From Brevipalpus yothersi (taxonomy: Eukaryota; Arthropoda; Arachnida; Trombidiformes; Tenuipalpidae), in the NCBI GenBank assembly GCA_003956705.1, contig QZCP01000003.1, forward strand, positions 119,838 to 183,837: a DNA stretch of 64,000 nt. The letters run 5' to 3'. The notes beneath the pieces were generated by a model. It saw only the letters and a list, made by a program, of their open reading frames with translations. It was not told the DNA's origin and searched no databases. The stretch's first letter is position 1; each line of letters starts with the position of its first letter. The translations under genes and the position numbers were made by a program. Shown one piece after another: positions 48,272-61,919 of this stretch.

Positions 48272-51200
48272 GATGAAATTTTTTTGAGGTCACAAATTGT
48301 TGGAATAACAAGAGGAGATCTGCTGCCTACAGACTGAGCGCGCGAAAAAAGCCTCGATTTCCCCAGACCGATGAGACTTGTTGTTAGTGTTGGAAGAAGG
48401 TGTTCAAAGAAACTTAGTGTCTTGTGAGAAAATTGGTACGTTTTTCTCTCAGCTTATTTGGTGATAAAAGAGTGGCGCGAACTTGAAAAATTAATTCACA
48501 TCATCATTTATGATGGAAGAGAGAAGAACAGCTGAGTGATCACGATAAAATTTTTAAGAAAAAGGGTCTCAATTTTGGATAATGAAGATACCACGCACTT
48601 TCTCGATCACCATCATGTCCATTCTCATGAGTCCAGCGTAATCAAGCATTGAAATTTTCGCTTCTTCATTATAGCATGATGGAGAAAGAGAGAGAGAGAG
48701 GCGTTAAAACTGATGTTTGATTATCTGATTTCGTGTTTATTTGAGCATATATTTGGTCAATACACCAAATCAGATTCTATTTCTCAATCTGGCTGCCGTT
48801 ATTGTTGCTTGCTGCTGCTGTTCAGCTGCTCTATTGTGGGAAAATTTGCACACCGTAAAAGTATTGGGTGTTCACATAATCAAGGGATGATCAATCACAT
48901 TCGCCAACCATCTTCAAATCTGATAGTTTTGTTCTACTCATCAAATTTGCCAACCAGAAATGAAAATCTAATATAAGCTGAGAAATCTAAAAAATGAGGT
49001 CACTTCTTTGATCAGCTCCTTATTGAGTCAAAAGTTGGGATAAAAAGTTCCATAAGTCCTGTTATGATGATAAAAATTCTTTGAAAAATAATTATTTACC
49101 TTCTTCTCTATTCCTATTCTAGGCAACTCAAGTCGACAATCCTCTGAGACAATCAATCGCTCGAGTAGATGTGTCGGTTACCGATGTGAACGATAACAGT
49201 CCACAATTCGAATATGATATGTACAACATTACGGTAATGGAAAATTTGCCCCTCGGTTTCACTGTGTTACAAGTGTACGCTGTGGATGCTGATAAAGGTG
49301 AAAATGCTGAATTCAAATATGTACTACATGATGATCTTGATGCATTCCACATTGATTCGAATACCGGTTGGGTTAGTGTTAAAGATCCGGCCAAATTGGA
49401 TCGTGAAACACAATCGAAAATCCAGATGAAAGTATCAGTTGTTGAGCGTAAGCCGAACGTTAATCCGGATGCATCGAATCGAGGCCAGACAACAACAACA
49501 GTGGAAATAAATCTACTCGATGCAAATGACAATAATCCACAATTTTTTCCATCAAATATTTATAATTTCAATGTACTCGAAACTGCACCCGCTGGCACAA
49601 TACTTGGCTCAATATTTGCTCATGATAATGATCTCAATGAGAATGGTCAAGTGATATACTTCAAGCAAAATGATACACTTTCCCAGCGTGTACCGTTTGA
49701 TGTTCATCCCAATAATGGTTCCATATTTGTTCTGGAGAGTTTCACCAAATTAACCAAAAAACCGGAAACATACACTTTCTTCGCAATTGCATCCGATTCA
49801 GCTAAAATTGAATATGAACGGCGAACAAGTGTGGCCGTTATTCGTATCAATGTTACCGATATAAACAATAGTGTACCCGAATTTATTGGTCTTCCATATG
49901 AAGCTCATGTTGGTGAAAGCTTACCGGAAGGTGCATATGTTATCCAAGTGATGGCTCGTGATGCTGATTCGATTAATGATATCCTGGAATTTACTATTAT
50001 CGCCGGAAATGATGATAAACTGTTCGATATTGACACCAGAACGGGTAAAATAGTGACCGCAGCCGTACTTGATTACGAAAAGAAGCAAAGTTACGATTTA
50101 TTGGTACAAGTTTCCGATGGAATCAATACTGCTGTGGCACCAATATTGGTACATGTTGTGGACATCAACGATCAGGCACCAGTATTCGCACACAATTTCT
50201 ACAATTTTACCGTTATGGAAGAGATGGCTGAAAATGTTACTGTTGGCACTGTGTTGGCACTGGATAATGATTCTGGTCGTAATAGTCTGATACGATACAA
50301 TCTTGTTGGTGATGCAGCAAATGATGCTTTTATTATCGATTCAATGAGTGGCCAAATTAGAACTCGTCGCCCACTGGACAGAGAACTGGAGCAAACGATT
50401 GACTTCACAGTGGTTGCTCTTGATGGTGGTATACCACAATTGAGTGGTACCACCAATGTGAGAGTGAAAATAGAAGATATTAATGATAATCCACCGTATT
50501 TTGATCAGGATACATATGAGGTTGAAATTCCAGAAGAAATTGATCCACCATACAAAGTGTTCCATGTCCAGGCCCAGGATCGTGATTCAGGTGCTAACGC
50601 TGTGATCAAGTATCTTATTTTGGATGGTAATGAGGATGGTTCATTTTCGATTAACGCTGACACCGGACAATTGTCAACACTGGAGAGACTTAATTATGAG
50701 CGTCGAACTGATTACTCGCTGCACATTGCCGCCCGAAATTTGAAAGATTTTGAAGGACCATTTGCCAAAGAAACTGTTAATCCAGCGGTACAAATATTGA
50801 TACGAGTTCGTGATGTGAACGATGAGTTGGTACAATTTGATCAGAATGCGTATCATTTTAAAATATTTGAAGATACACCTAAAGATAGTGTTATTGGTGT
50901 ATTAAATGCAACCAATCCACTTCGACCGGCTTCTGAACAGAAAATAGGTTACTGGTTAAGTGAGGAAAATTCACTTTCCATGGGTAATCATAAGCCTGAA
51001 TCTCGTTTTTGGATCAATCAAAAAACTGGTGAATTAGTGTTGACCAAAGCTTTGGATCGTGATCCACCGCAAAATGAGCATTCATTCAAATTGAAAGCAT
51101 ACGCTCGAGATGCCCAATCAATTAATGCATTCAATTCAAGTGTACCAATTATTATTGATGTTCTGGATGTCAATGATAATGCACCAGTTTTTGATGAAGA

Positions 51201-54200
51201 TCGATACATGCTCGAATTGCCTGAAAGTTTGCCACCGGGAACAACGTTTCCATCATTCTACAAGGTTCGCGATATTGATTCCGGTGAAAATGGACGAATT
51301 GTGGGCTACTTTCTCAATGGTACTGATGATGAGTTGAGTATGTTTGCTATCAATAATGTTACCGGTGTGATCAGTTTGGTTGGCTCATTGGATTATGAAT
51401 CGAAGAAAGTTCATGAATTTATGATCATTGCACTTGATGGTGGTATGCCACCCAATATTGGATCCGCAACGGTGGTCATCCAGGTGACCAATATTAATGA
51501 ACATTCACCGAAATTTATCAATCTTCCGTACGAATTTTGGGTTCAAGAGAATGCTGTGGAAGGTACCAGTGTTGGCCAGGTGAAAGCTACCGATGATGAT
51601 GGTAATAATGTTGTGTACAGTATTAGTGATGGTGATACGGATTTCTTTTACATTGAGGACAATACTGGCCGAATTTTCGTCCGAAAAGCATTGGCAGCTC
51701 GAACTCAATACACTTTCATTGCCCGAGCCACTGATGATGGATTACCGCAAAATTTTTCACTTGGTGTCCAAGTGAAAGTGTTGGTAAAAGATGCTAATGA
51801 TTTTCCGCCAGTATTCACATCCAATTCGTATCATGGTGATATAATTGAGAAACAAGAGTCTAATCAGGTGATTGTGAAAGTGGAAGCTGTTGATCGAGAT
51901 CTTCAGGACAATACGATAACCTACACAATTGCATCCGGTAATGAGGATGGAATTTTTATGATGGACAAGTTGACCGGTGAAATTCGTGTTGTACCTGGTA
52001 CGGGACATCTGATTGATTATGATCGAAAGAAACAATTTACACTTCTCGTTCAAGCCACTGATTCCCACAAAACACCACTATACGGTTTGACCATGGTCAT
52101 TATTGATGTTCAGGACACTAATGATCATCCACCAACATTCGCCAAAACGGCCTATTCAGCAACATTACCGGAAAATTTGCCAGCAGGACATTGTTTCATT
52201 AAGATTGAAGGTAATTCAGGTGATTCAGTTGATCGTTTGAAATACAGTTTATCTAATGTGAAAGAGAATGCTGAATTTTCGATCAATTCTGAGAATGGTC
52301 AAATATGTACCCGAAAAGTGCTCGATCGTGAGGTTCGCGAAAAATATGAATTCGCTGTGGTCGCTGCTGATGGTAAATATGAATCATATGTACCTGTTGT
52401 GGTTGAAATTACCGATGAAAATGATAATCCACCAAGATTTGAGCAAGAAAATTATCTGGTATCCATACCATATGATGCTCAACCCGGTCGATCAGTGATA
52501 CAGGTTCATGCGTTTGATCCTGATTTGGCTAACAATGGTGATGTTACCTATTGGATTAAGAATACTCACGGTATGTTCGAGATTGATGCGAAGACAGGTC
52601 TGGTACGATTAGTTTCACGACTGCCAACCGATCGTCAAAATGGTTCCTATGAGATGGAAGTATACGGTCAAGATCATGGTGTTACACCGAATATTGGTAA
52701 AGCAATGTTAATTGTACGAGCTTCAAATACAGCCAATCATCCACCCAAATTTGAACAATTCTCATATCTAGTCACTGTGGATGAAAATATTGCCGGTATA
52801 CCTCTTCTCAAAGTGACCGCAAGTGATCCAGATCCGGGTAAAGCGGGAAAAGTAACATATCGTATTGTGAAAGCAACCAAATCAAATGTGTTCAAGATTG
52901 ACAAACAATCTGGTCGTGTGATACTGGAGAAGCCTCTTGATTATGAGGAAACTAAGCATCTTGAAATAACAGTTGAAGCTAGAGATGAAGCCAAAGAATC
53001 ACAATTCTCTACCGCTGTCATTCAAGTTGTGGTCAATGATGTGAATGATAATGCACCGGAAATACTATCAATGCCAAGAATATTGCGTGTGCCACAATCA
53101 ACAACACCATTAAAAGAGGTGATCTACACTGTACGATCAATTGATGCCGATAGTGAACGAAATGGTAACAATTTGGTAACATACACAATCGATCCACCGA
53201 GTGCATTTTTTGCCATCGATCCAACAACCGGTCAAATATTTGCAACCCAACAGCTCACCCCAGTAACCGAGATACTCAACATAGTGGCCACAGATCATCC
53301 GAGAACCAATCCATTGGCATCACGACGTGATCTGAGAATTGATGTGTATCGTGATTCAATTGAAGAGCCAACACCTGTGTTCAATTCTGTTCAGTATATG
53401 AAGCAAACAGATATCGCTCTGGAACCTGGTGCCACAGTTGTTGAGCCACGAGCTACCATTCCGAATGGTGCTGCTGTATGGTACAATATGACTGGTACTG
53501 ATAGTGGTCGATTTAAACGTTTCACAATTGATCACGATACTGGCCGTATAACAACTACCACCAAGCTGGATCCAGCAGATCCAAATTTACGTCAAACAAT
53601 ATATCACTTCATCGTGACCGCTCACAATCGCAAAGAGCCGTTACATTATTCGGAAGCTGGCGTGGTGATTAAGCTGATCGATTCCCAGTATAGATGTCCA
53701 AAGTTTCCATTTACTCAATATTATGCATCAATTAGTGAAAATTCTCATGTTGACACTATGGTGTTGCCCGATTTGTTGGTAGAAGATGCTGAAAAGTTGG
53801 CAGGAAGTCGCCTTGATTATCAAATAACGGAAGATAATTCTCAGGATAACTTCTATGTTGATGTACACCATGGCGGTGTCGGTCCACATGCCAATGTTAG
53901 TTTGAGGGTCAAAAAGGCACTTGATCGTGATTCGATGCCAAAATTTTTGCAAGGAATTTACACATTGACAGTGTCTGCCAGCAATTCTCGATGTTCAACC
54001 AACACACGAATCAAAATAATGGTCGAAGATGTTAATGACAACAATCCAATATTCGAGAAAGATGAATACATTGTAGAGTTACGTGAAAATTTGCCCATCG
54101 GACATGTAGTCACTCGAGTTGCGGCCACCGATAAAGATGAAATTGATCGTAATGAACTTCGATACCATATCGTGGAAGGAAATGATGATGAAGGTTTCGA

Positions 54201-57200
54201 TATGGAGGAAGAGTCTGGTGTGATTAGTGTTAAAATTGTACCCGATCGTGAACGTATACCATCGTATGTTCTTCGTGTGGTGGCCATTGATGCGGCCAAT
54301 AACACAGGCTGGACAAATGTCCACATATCTATACTAGATGAAAATGATTGGACACCAACATTCCAAAATGAAACATTCCTCATGAATGTCACAGAGGGTC
54401 CCACCAGTATTGGTACCCGGTTACGATTGCCGGTGGTTGATTATGATGATGGTATTAATCGACAAATGGAAGTGTACATTGTGGATGGTAATAGTGAGGG
54501 TGAATTTCGTCTTGATGTTGATGAAGGTGGCCCACTATTGACCATCGTTTCCGAACTTGATCGGGAAAAGTATCATGTGGAAGGCTCTGCACTTCATTTG
54601 GTATCAATTGCAGCCAAAGACAAGGGATCTCCACCAAGAGTTGGCAGAACAAGAGTAAGTAAATTGGGGATAAAAAGAATTAAATAAAAATTCGAAAAAA
54701 TTATTTAAAATAATAAAATGACGATAAAATAAATTAGCAAAAATTAGGTGAAAAATAAGATGATTGAAAAAAAAATTCAAAAAAATTTGAATCAGAAATT
54801 AATTGGAAGAAAAATTCTGGAACGCATTTTTGAGTTTCAGTTTGAATTGATAAAATAAATTTTAATTATTATTCTTTTTCGCCTGTTTTTATAGGTTGCT
54901 GTTGTAATTCAAGATATTAATGATACACCACCGAAATTCAAGAAAGATTCCTACTTTGAATTTGTATCCGAAAATATTCCTGTTGGCTCGGTAATCGCTG
55001 AACTCAAAGCAACCGACAGTGATTCACCTGCAAACACTGAACTTATTTATTCATTCGCTAAAAATACTGGCAAAGGTAAGTTAATGATTGAGAGTAATAG
55101 TGTGTGTATGTGTGTGATAAATTGTTTATTGATTCTGATTTTGTTTGGTCAAATGAGAATCAAAAAAATAATCATAAACACATATACTTACAAGTAACAG
55201 GTCCCGAAAAAGAGGAATAGTAAAATATACTATCAAGGCAATGACCCGATTATTTATCTAGAAAAGAAAATAAGGAGGCGGAAAAATATTTTCGGTGAAT
55301 TGGGTCATTAAACAAATTGATTTCTGAAATAATATCTCATTCATTCACTTTACAGGCACACACACACATACCCATAGCCTATTCTAGCTGACAAGATAGA
55401 GTAAGAGAGAACATTATACCGGAAATGAGTGGACCATCATCTAGATGGTCATTATCAGTTACTTTATCCTAATAAGTTTCCCTTTTAAAAACATCCTTAT
55501 CTAGAACCTCTCTCTATGTGTGTATATAGATGATTGTACTTTGTCTGGAATACAGTGCTTAAAGGATTTTTCTGCGATATAAGTTCTGATGGTCTGTATG
55601 TCTGCTAAGGCTATGTGTGCGTGTGTATAAAATGCTCTGGAGTTTCATCATGATACTGAGAATAATTCATTTTCATTTCTTTCCTCAACTTAGCTTTCTT
55701 ATACACAACATATATATATCTCATCAATTTTTGTGGCATAAAATTCTATCTCTCTATTTCCGTTATCTTTTATTTGATGCTTTTTTCACATAGAAAAACT
55801 GATTTTTTCTTTTTTTCCCTCTTTTTTTTTCTCAATTCTCTATCATTTCAGTGCCTTTTGTCATCGATCCAGTCACTGGAGTGGTCAATGTTTCTCGTCC
55901 ACTGGACATATCTGAAAGTGAACAATATGATCTGACGGCTGAAGTTTTCGATGGTGTTTGGAGAGGAACGGTCAGTATTAATTCATCTGAATAAAGATAT
56001 CTTCATCACATGGCCAATCATGAATCAGTTCGATTTCAAAAGGACTTCTAGATGATTGTCAGTGGAAACAATTTGCAAGAACATATTTTCCAGATTCAAT
56101 ACTTAGACTTTTCTCGTGATCCTGAGTGATGCTAATAGTATTGGAAAAAATGCAAGAATTTTCAAGATTATCTTTCTTGACCCCTGCTCGACACATGAAT
56201 TATCAATACACTCACAAAGTAGTCCAATATTTGAATTCAGTCACCTCATCGAATGTGATTGGTCATGAATAATCTTAGCCATGGTCATCGATATAACTTT
56301 TTTTCCTCTACAACAAACTAAACTGAACCAATTCCAAGAAAAAGTAGTAGCTCAACTAATTCTGTTAACATTATTGCACAAACAAACCATAAGAAACCAA
56401 AATTGCACTGCTTCTTGACCTCAAATTTTAGATTCTTTGTGTCTAATTCAAGCATTTCGTTCTCTCACCCATCCATTATAGACCAATCTAAAGATTTTTG
56501 TTAGTGAAGCAGAAGAACGTGATCCACGATTTGATCAAGTTCACTATCGTTTCGCTGTACCAGAAAATATGGCCGGAATTTTGGTTGGTCGTGTGGAACT
56601 TAAGCCGAGAAAATTGAGAGTTAATGCTCACATGCAATACACAATTGTTAATATTGAGATGAGAAGTCTATTCAACATAACTTCTGTAAGTAATCTTTAC
56701 GATCCAAGATCGACAATACTTTTGAAAGTGACCATGCATTAGTTGAATCATAAAAGCAATCAAATTATGACCCCAAGAATCGTCAATGATTGAGTCTTAT
56801 TAACCCACGAGAATTCGTGTTAGATCATTCTAATTGACTTGAATTAGCTTCAATCTACTGATCAGGGATAGTTTCAATTGAGTCATGGGACTGAATAGAG
56901 AGTTGGTCATCTTTCATTGCTCTCATCATCAAAATTATACATTTATCTTGAAAATCTTTTTTTTTGCAATCCAAGTTTCCGAGCTCCATAGCCTATGAAA
57001 CTCACGAAATGCAGCAAAACTACAGCTATACAAAATAACTATATTCTATGACAATGTGTTATTTTTCTTCTAATTCTGTGTCTGTTTTAGGATGGAGAAA
57101 TATTCACTCGAAGAGGCTTAGACCGAGAAAAGCGTAATAAATACGTTTTTACGGTTATGTTGGAAGAGAAACGTCCATCAACCAAAATAGTAAGTAACTC

Positions 57201-59373
57201 ATATCGTTTGGAGTACATATTATCAATTGTTTTTGGCCTAGTTGATCACTGTTTTTACTACTGGGTTTCAAATTAAGTTGATTTGGTAGTTTATTTCGAA
57301 TTGTAACTAATTCTTCTTCCTTCTCTCTTTTTCCTTCATTTCCTCCAACCAGACTGTGAGCGAAGTTATTGTCGATGTGCTTGACGTTAACGATGAAATA
57401 CCAACATTCAATTCAGCATACAAGGGAACAATCAAAGAAAATTCTGCCCCTGGAACCCAAGTTCTCATAGGTCCACCAACAATCCAGGCAATTGATAATG
57501 ATGCTGGCAATAATTCAATAGTACACTATACTCTCAGTGGTTACGGTCATGAAATGTTCACCATACTTGATTCCGGTAATGTTCTATTCACACCAATCGA
57601 GCCAACCCAAGTGTTGGATCGTGAACAAAAGTCAGAGTATGAGCTACGTGTTACGGCAACTGATAATGGTAATCTCAGTTCAACCACTTCATTGACCATC
57701 TCCGTGGAAGATGAAAACGATAATCCACCAGTATTCCAGCATGGTCCACTGTTTGTTCTGTTGCCCGAGATCGCCAAACCAGGATCAAAAGTGGTCCAAG
57801 TGAAGGCGACTGATGCCGATGAGAAAGGTCCGAATTCTCGAATTCAATACTATGTGACTGCTGGTGGTAAAGGTGACATTCGAATTGATCGCTTGACTGG
57901 TGAAATATTTGTTGTTGGCACTTTGCGACCAGGCTCAATATACTATTTGAATGTATCGGCAGTTGATGGTGCAGGACTTGCATCGAAGACAAACATCAAT
58001 ATTACGGTTGTTGATGTTAATGATCATAAGCCAACATTCGATCAGAATACATATCAATTTGAAGTGTTGGAAGGCAATTATACTGGTGAAAAATTGAAGC
58101 TCGGTGTTTTGCGTGCTCGAGATGAAGATATTGGTAAAAATGGTCTTGTTGAATATACCATACTCAATAATGTTGGAGTTGGTAAGTTACTGTTGGCCAA
58201 ATCATGGGTTATAACTGTTTTTCCAGCATTCTTATTAACTTTTACACACCAGATGAGATAGGTTATTGAGAATTCCTGTGCATTTCTCCCGATTGTGATC
58301 AGAATTCTTTCCATCGACTCAGATTTGAGTATGTGTACCCGTGTGTGGTCACCGAAATCTGATCGATATTGACATTAATGCATATATATTCCTGTAATAT
58401 TGGGTCATTGGATTTGATATGCTCATCTCGATAGTCTCATAGTCGAAAATGCCATGTATTATACTCTTTTTCCATCTCCACTCAGTATCATGGCATACCA
58501 TGTCAATGGGTTTTCGGATTCTTTCGGTTGATTTCGAGAATACATAGCGTAAAGAATAATGACATGAGGTGCATACTTCTTGCGACACCATCAAATGGGT
58601 ATGGAAGGCATGGTGATGACGATGAAAATGAGAGGCTTCCCAAAAGATCGAGAAGAGAGAGAGAGAGAGGACAGTTCTAGGGTGAACATGATATGATTTC
58701 ATATACACTTGACAATACATAGAGAATGGCTATTCCTATTTTTCTGCAGGGAAAGATCTCAGGAAATATACTTCTTCTAGGATCTTTCTCCCCTCCTCCC
58801 CCACAGTGTTATCAAAAGCAAAAGGCAAACGATATTTATATATAGTGTATATTGTGTGTATTTGAAGGAGGAAGGAAATAGTACTCCAAACAGTAAGAAT
58901 ATCAGATTTCTGATGATTTGTGAGTAAAATACTTACTTTCATGATTTATCTGTCCCAGGGAAAATGATTCATGTTGCATCATATTTTCTCTTTTTCCTTC
59001 TTTCTCGTTCGTCCTCTTTCTTTTACCCTCTGTATCTTTTACAGTCCTTTTGAATCATTTTTATCTCTATTCTCTATGCCTATGAGTATACATATATATA
59101 TAAATTGTTCCTTCACATTCGTCCTTCACCTAATAAGAAGTGGGAAAAAAGATATTCTTTCGTTCCATCTCGTTTCTTTGTAATTGAAAGAAACGTGTAC
59201 ATAAAGAGATACATCAAATAGTATCCTAGCTTATGGTCTGATGAATGAACTTTTCTCTCTTTTTTGCTATTCTCATCACATCTGTGAGAAGTATATCCAG
59301 GAACCATTCACAATACTAGAGAAAACTTATTTTTCATTAGAAACACTTAACAGGCTTTATTTCTAGAGTATAT

Positions 59374-59414
<41 letters not shown>

Positions 59415-59659
59415 GTTACCTAATTTTGTGGATAAAATATTGAAAAAATGAACCTCTTCTTTTTCCGGTAGAATTTTACTCTTTACTCTACTCTGTTTCT
59501 TTTATCATCACTTTCTTTGAAAACGTTTCCGTATTCTCAACAGTTTCGCCCACATTCTTGGAATGTTTCCGCATTTTTACAGGTTTTCTTCTCTGTAACA
59601 TGTCTCAATGGCTACAGAAGTATACTCTTTCTTTTCACACTTTACCATTTCATCTTCCA

Positions 59660-59695
<36 letters not shown>

Positions 59696-59732
59696 ATTGC
59701 AATACTGATTAATGACTCTGGCATGTTGCTCC

Positions 59733-59799
<67 letters not shown>

Positions 59800-61858
59800 A
59801 TTCCAATGATACTTGTCATCGTCTTCATTTCACTTATATTTGGCCAAAGTGGATGCGTCTGATGTGTTGTTGACATATCCATGTCAATGGGTCTAAGTTC
59901 TGATTCAAAATTCTTATGGATTTTGTCTATTGTTTTGATTTCATTGGAAGAAAAACAGGGAAAAGAAACTCAAAATCAATCTCACTCTGCGATGCTCATC
60001 TAACTGTATCAAATTTGGCAATAAATATTTTTTCTTACACTTCTCTCTCATCCAGATTTTCCATTCTCAATTGATGTCCACACTGGTGAGCTATTCGCAT
60101 CTGGAATAATCGATAGAGAGGACAGAGAGAACTATAGTTTTGAAGTGACTGTAAGTGGATTGGAATTCTTTATTTTTTTCCCAAATTTTGGCTATACATC
60201 TCATCTCATCTCTCTCTCACTTCTCTCTTCTAATACCCCAGGCTCTAGACTATGGAGAACCACCTCAAAATACAACAGCTGAAGTGACCATTCGAGTGAA
60301 TGATGTGAATGACGAAAGGCCACGCTTCTATACTGATCCATACTTAGCCCATGTGCCAGAGAATCTTGATCCAGGCCATAAAGTAAGTTAATCGATTGAA
60401 TTTAAATGCAATTCAATGGTACATACGGAAAATCAGTTGACACGAGAACAATTGCAATTGCCACAGGCAATAAACATGCTTACAAATATTCAATCAAGAG
60501 GAATGGTGGAAATTGAATTTTCTCACTGAAAAGTTCTCGGAAAAAGATGACAGAAAATAATCTAGAGAGCTCTGAGAAAATTGGAATACATCATGAGCAT
60601 TTCAGTCAGCATTTGTGTTTGCTGCATTCGATTGATTTGCTCATTTAATTTACAGCTTTTCTCATTCCTATTCTTATTTTCAGGTCACTCAAATTGCTGC
60701 TTTCGATAGAGATCTCGGTGAAAATGGACAAGTATTCTACAAACTGGGTGAAGGACATGATAACAAATTCTATATTGATGGAAAAGGTGATTAAATAATG
60801 CATAATCACAATTAACGTTTTAGCTTCATTAACATTCTTCCACCTCTTACAGATGGAACTGTCTGGACACTATCAAAGTTAGATTACGAACAGAAAAGCT
60901 TCTACAACATGACCGTAATTGCCTATGACAAAGGTTCACCTAGTCTAAGTTCTGTAGCCAAATTGTGGGTCACTGTAGCTGACACCAGTGATGCGGTTCC
61001 AGACTTCCCAAAAGCAATTTACACCTTGGAAGTTGCCGAAAATGCTAAAGTCAATGACACTGTATACACTCTGAATGCTGGTCCTGGACCATTCAAATAT
61101 AGCTTACTGAGTGAGTATCACCGTGATTGAAATGTTTTACTCAACTGTCCAACTGACATTCCATGACTATATTGCACTCTGGTTCTATTTGATTACCAAA
61201 AGAATGTGCGTTCTGCTTCCGGATTGCATGTGGTGAAAAAAGAGGAAGACAGAAGAATGTTGTAACTGTATACATGAGTGCAACTAAACAACTAAAAAGA
61301 AATCCCTAGAAGTTTGAGTTTCCCTTGAAACCCTCCAATGTTCTACTTTCAGCTTCGATATTAAGAATTTTTCTCTCATATCTCACCATTCTTTGCCTAC
61401 ATGTTCACTTTTTATTATCGTTTTCCAAGTCACATATATCAATTATTCAAGGAGAATTATAATAAGTCGACAAGAATTTTTTTAGGCATACATTTATTTC
61501 AATGTTTAAGAACCAGCTTAGACAATTTGTCCTGGTCTAGTTTTTTCCTCTCTCTTTGACAGTAAGAATCTCTTGTCAAAAATTGTCTAATGAAAGTATC
61601 CTATACGCTTAGCTGGGTAGAGAGAGATCTTCATGACCTTAAGATTGTGATAAATGATTGTTGAAGCTATATTTCCTCATAAAAATGACCGAGTTTATCT
61701 CACTCAGTTCATAGGCTAATATAGTTTGGTGATACATTCTTCCACTATAAACTAGTCCACAAGCTTCTTATTTTTCCATCATCATAACACACACACACAA
61801 ACACATGATGTTAATAATACTTTTTGGGTGGCTGATAATTTTTTTCCACATCATGTGA

Positions 61859-61919
<61 letters not shown>

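Noticed and set aside
50069..54652. Many 60-150 residue frames on both strands inside cadherin exon 11
   Set aside because: They are shadows of the 1,844-codon cadherin frame, whose repeated calcium-binding motifs leave no doubt about the coding frame.
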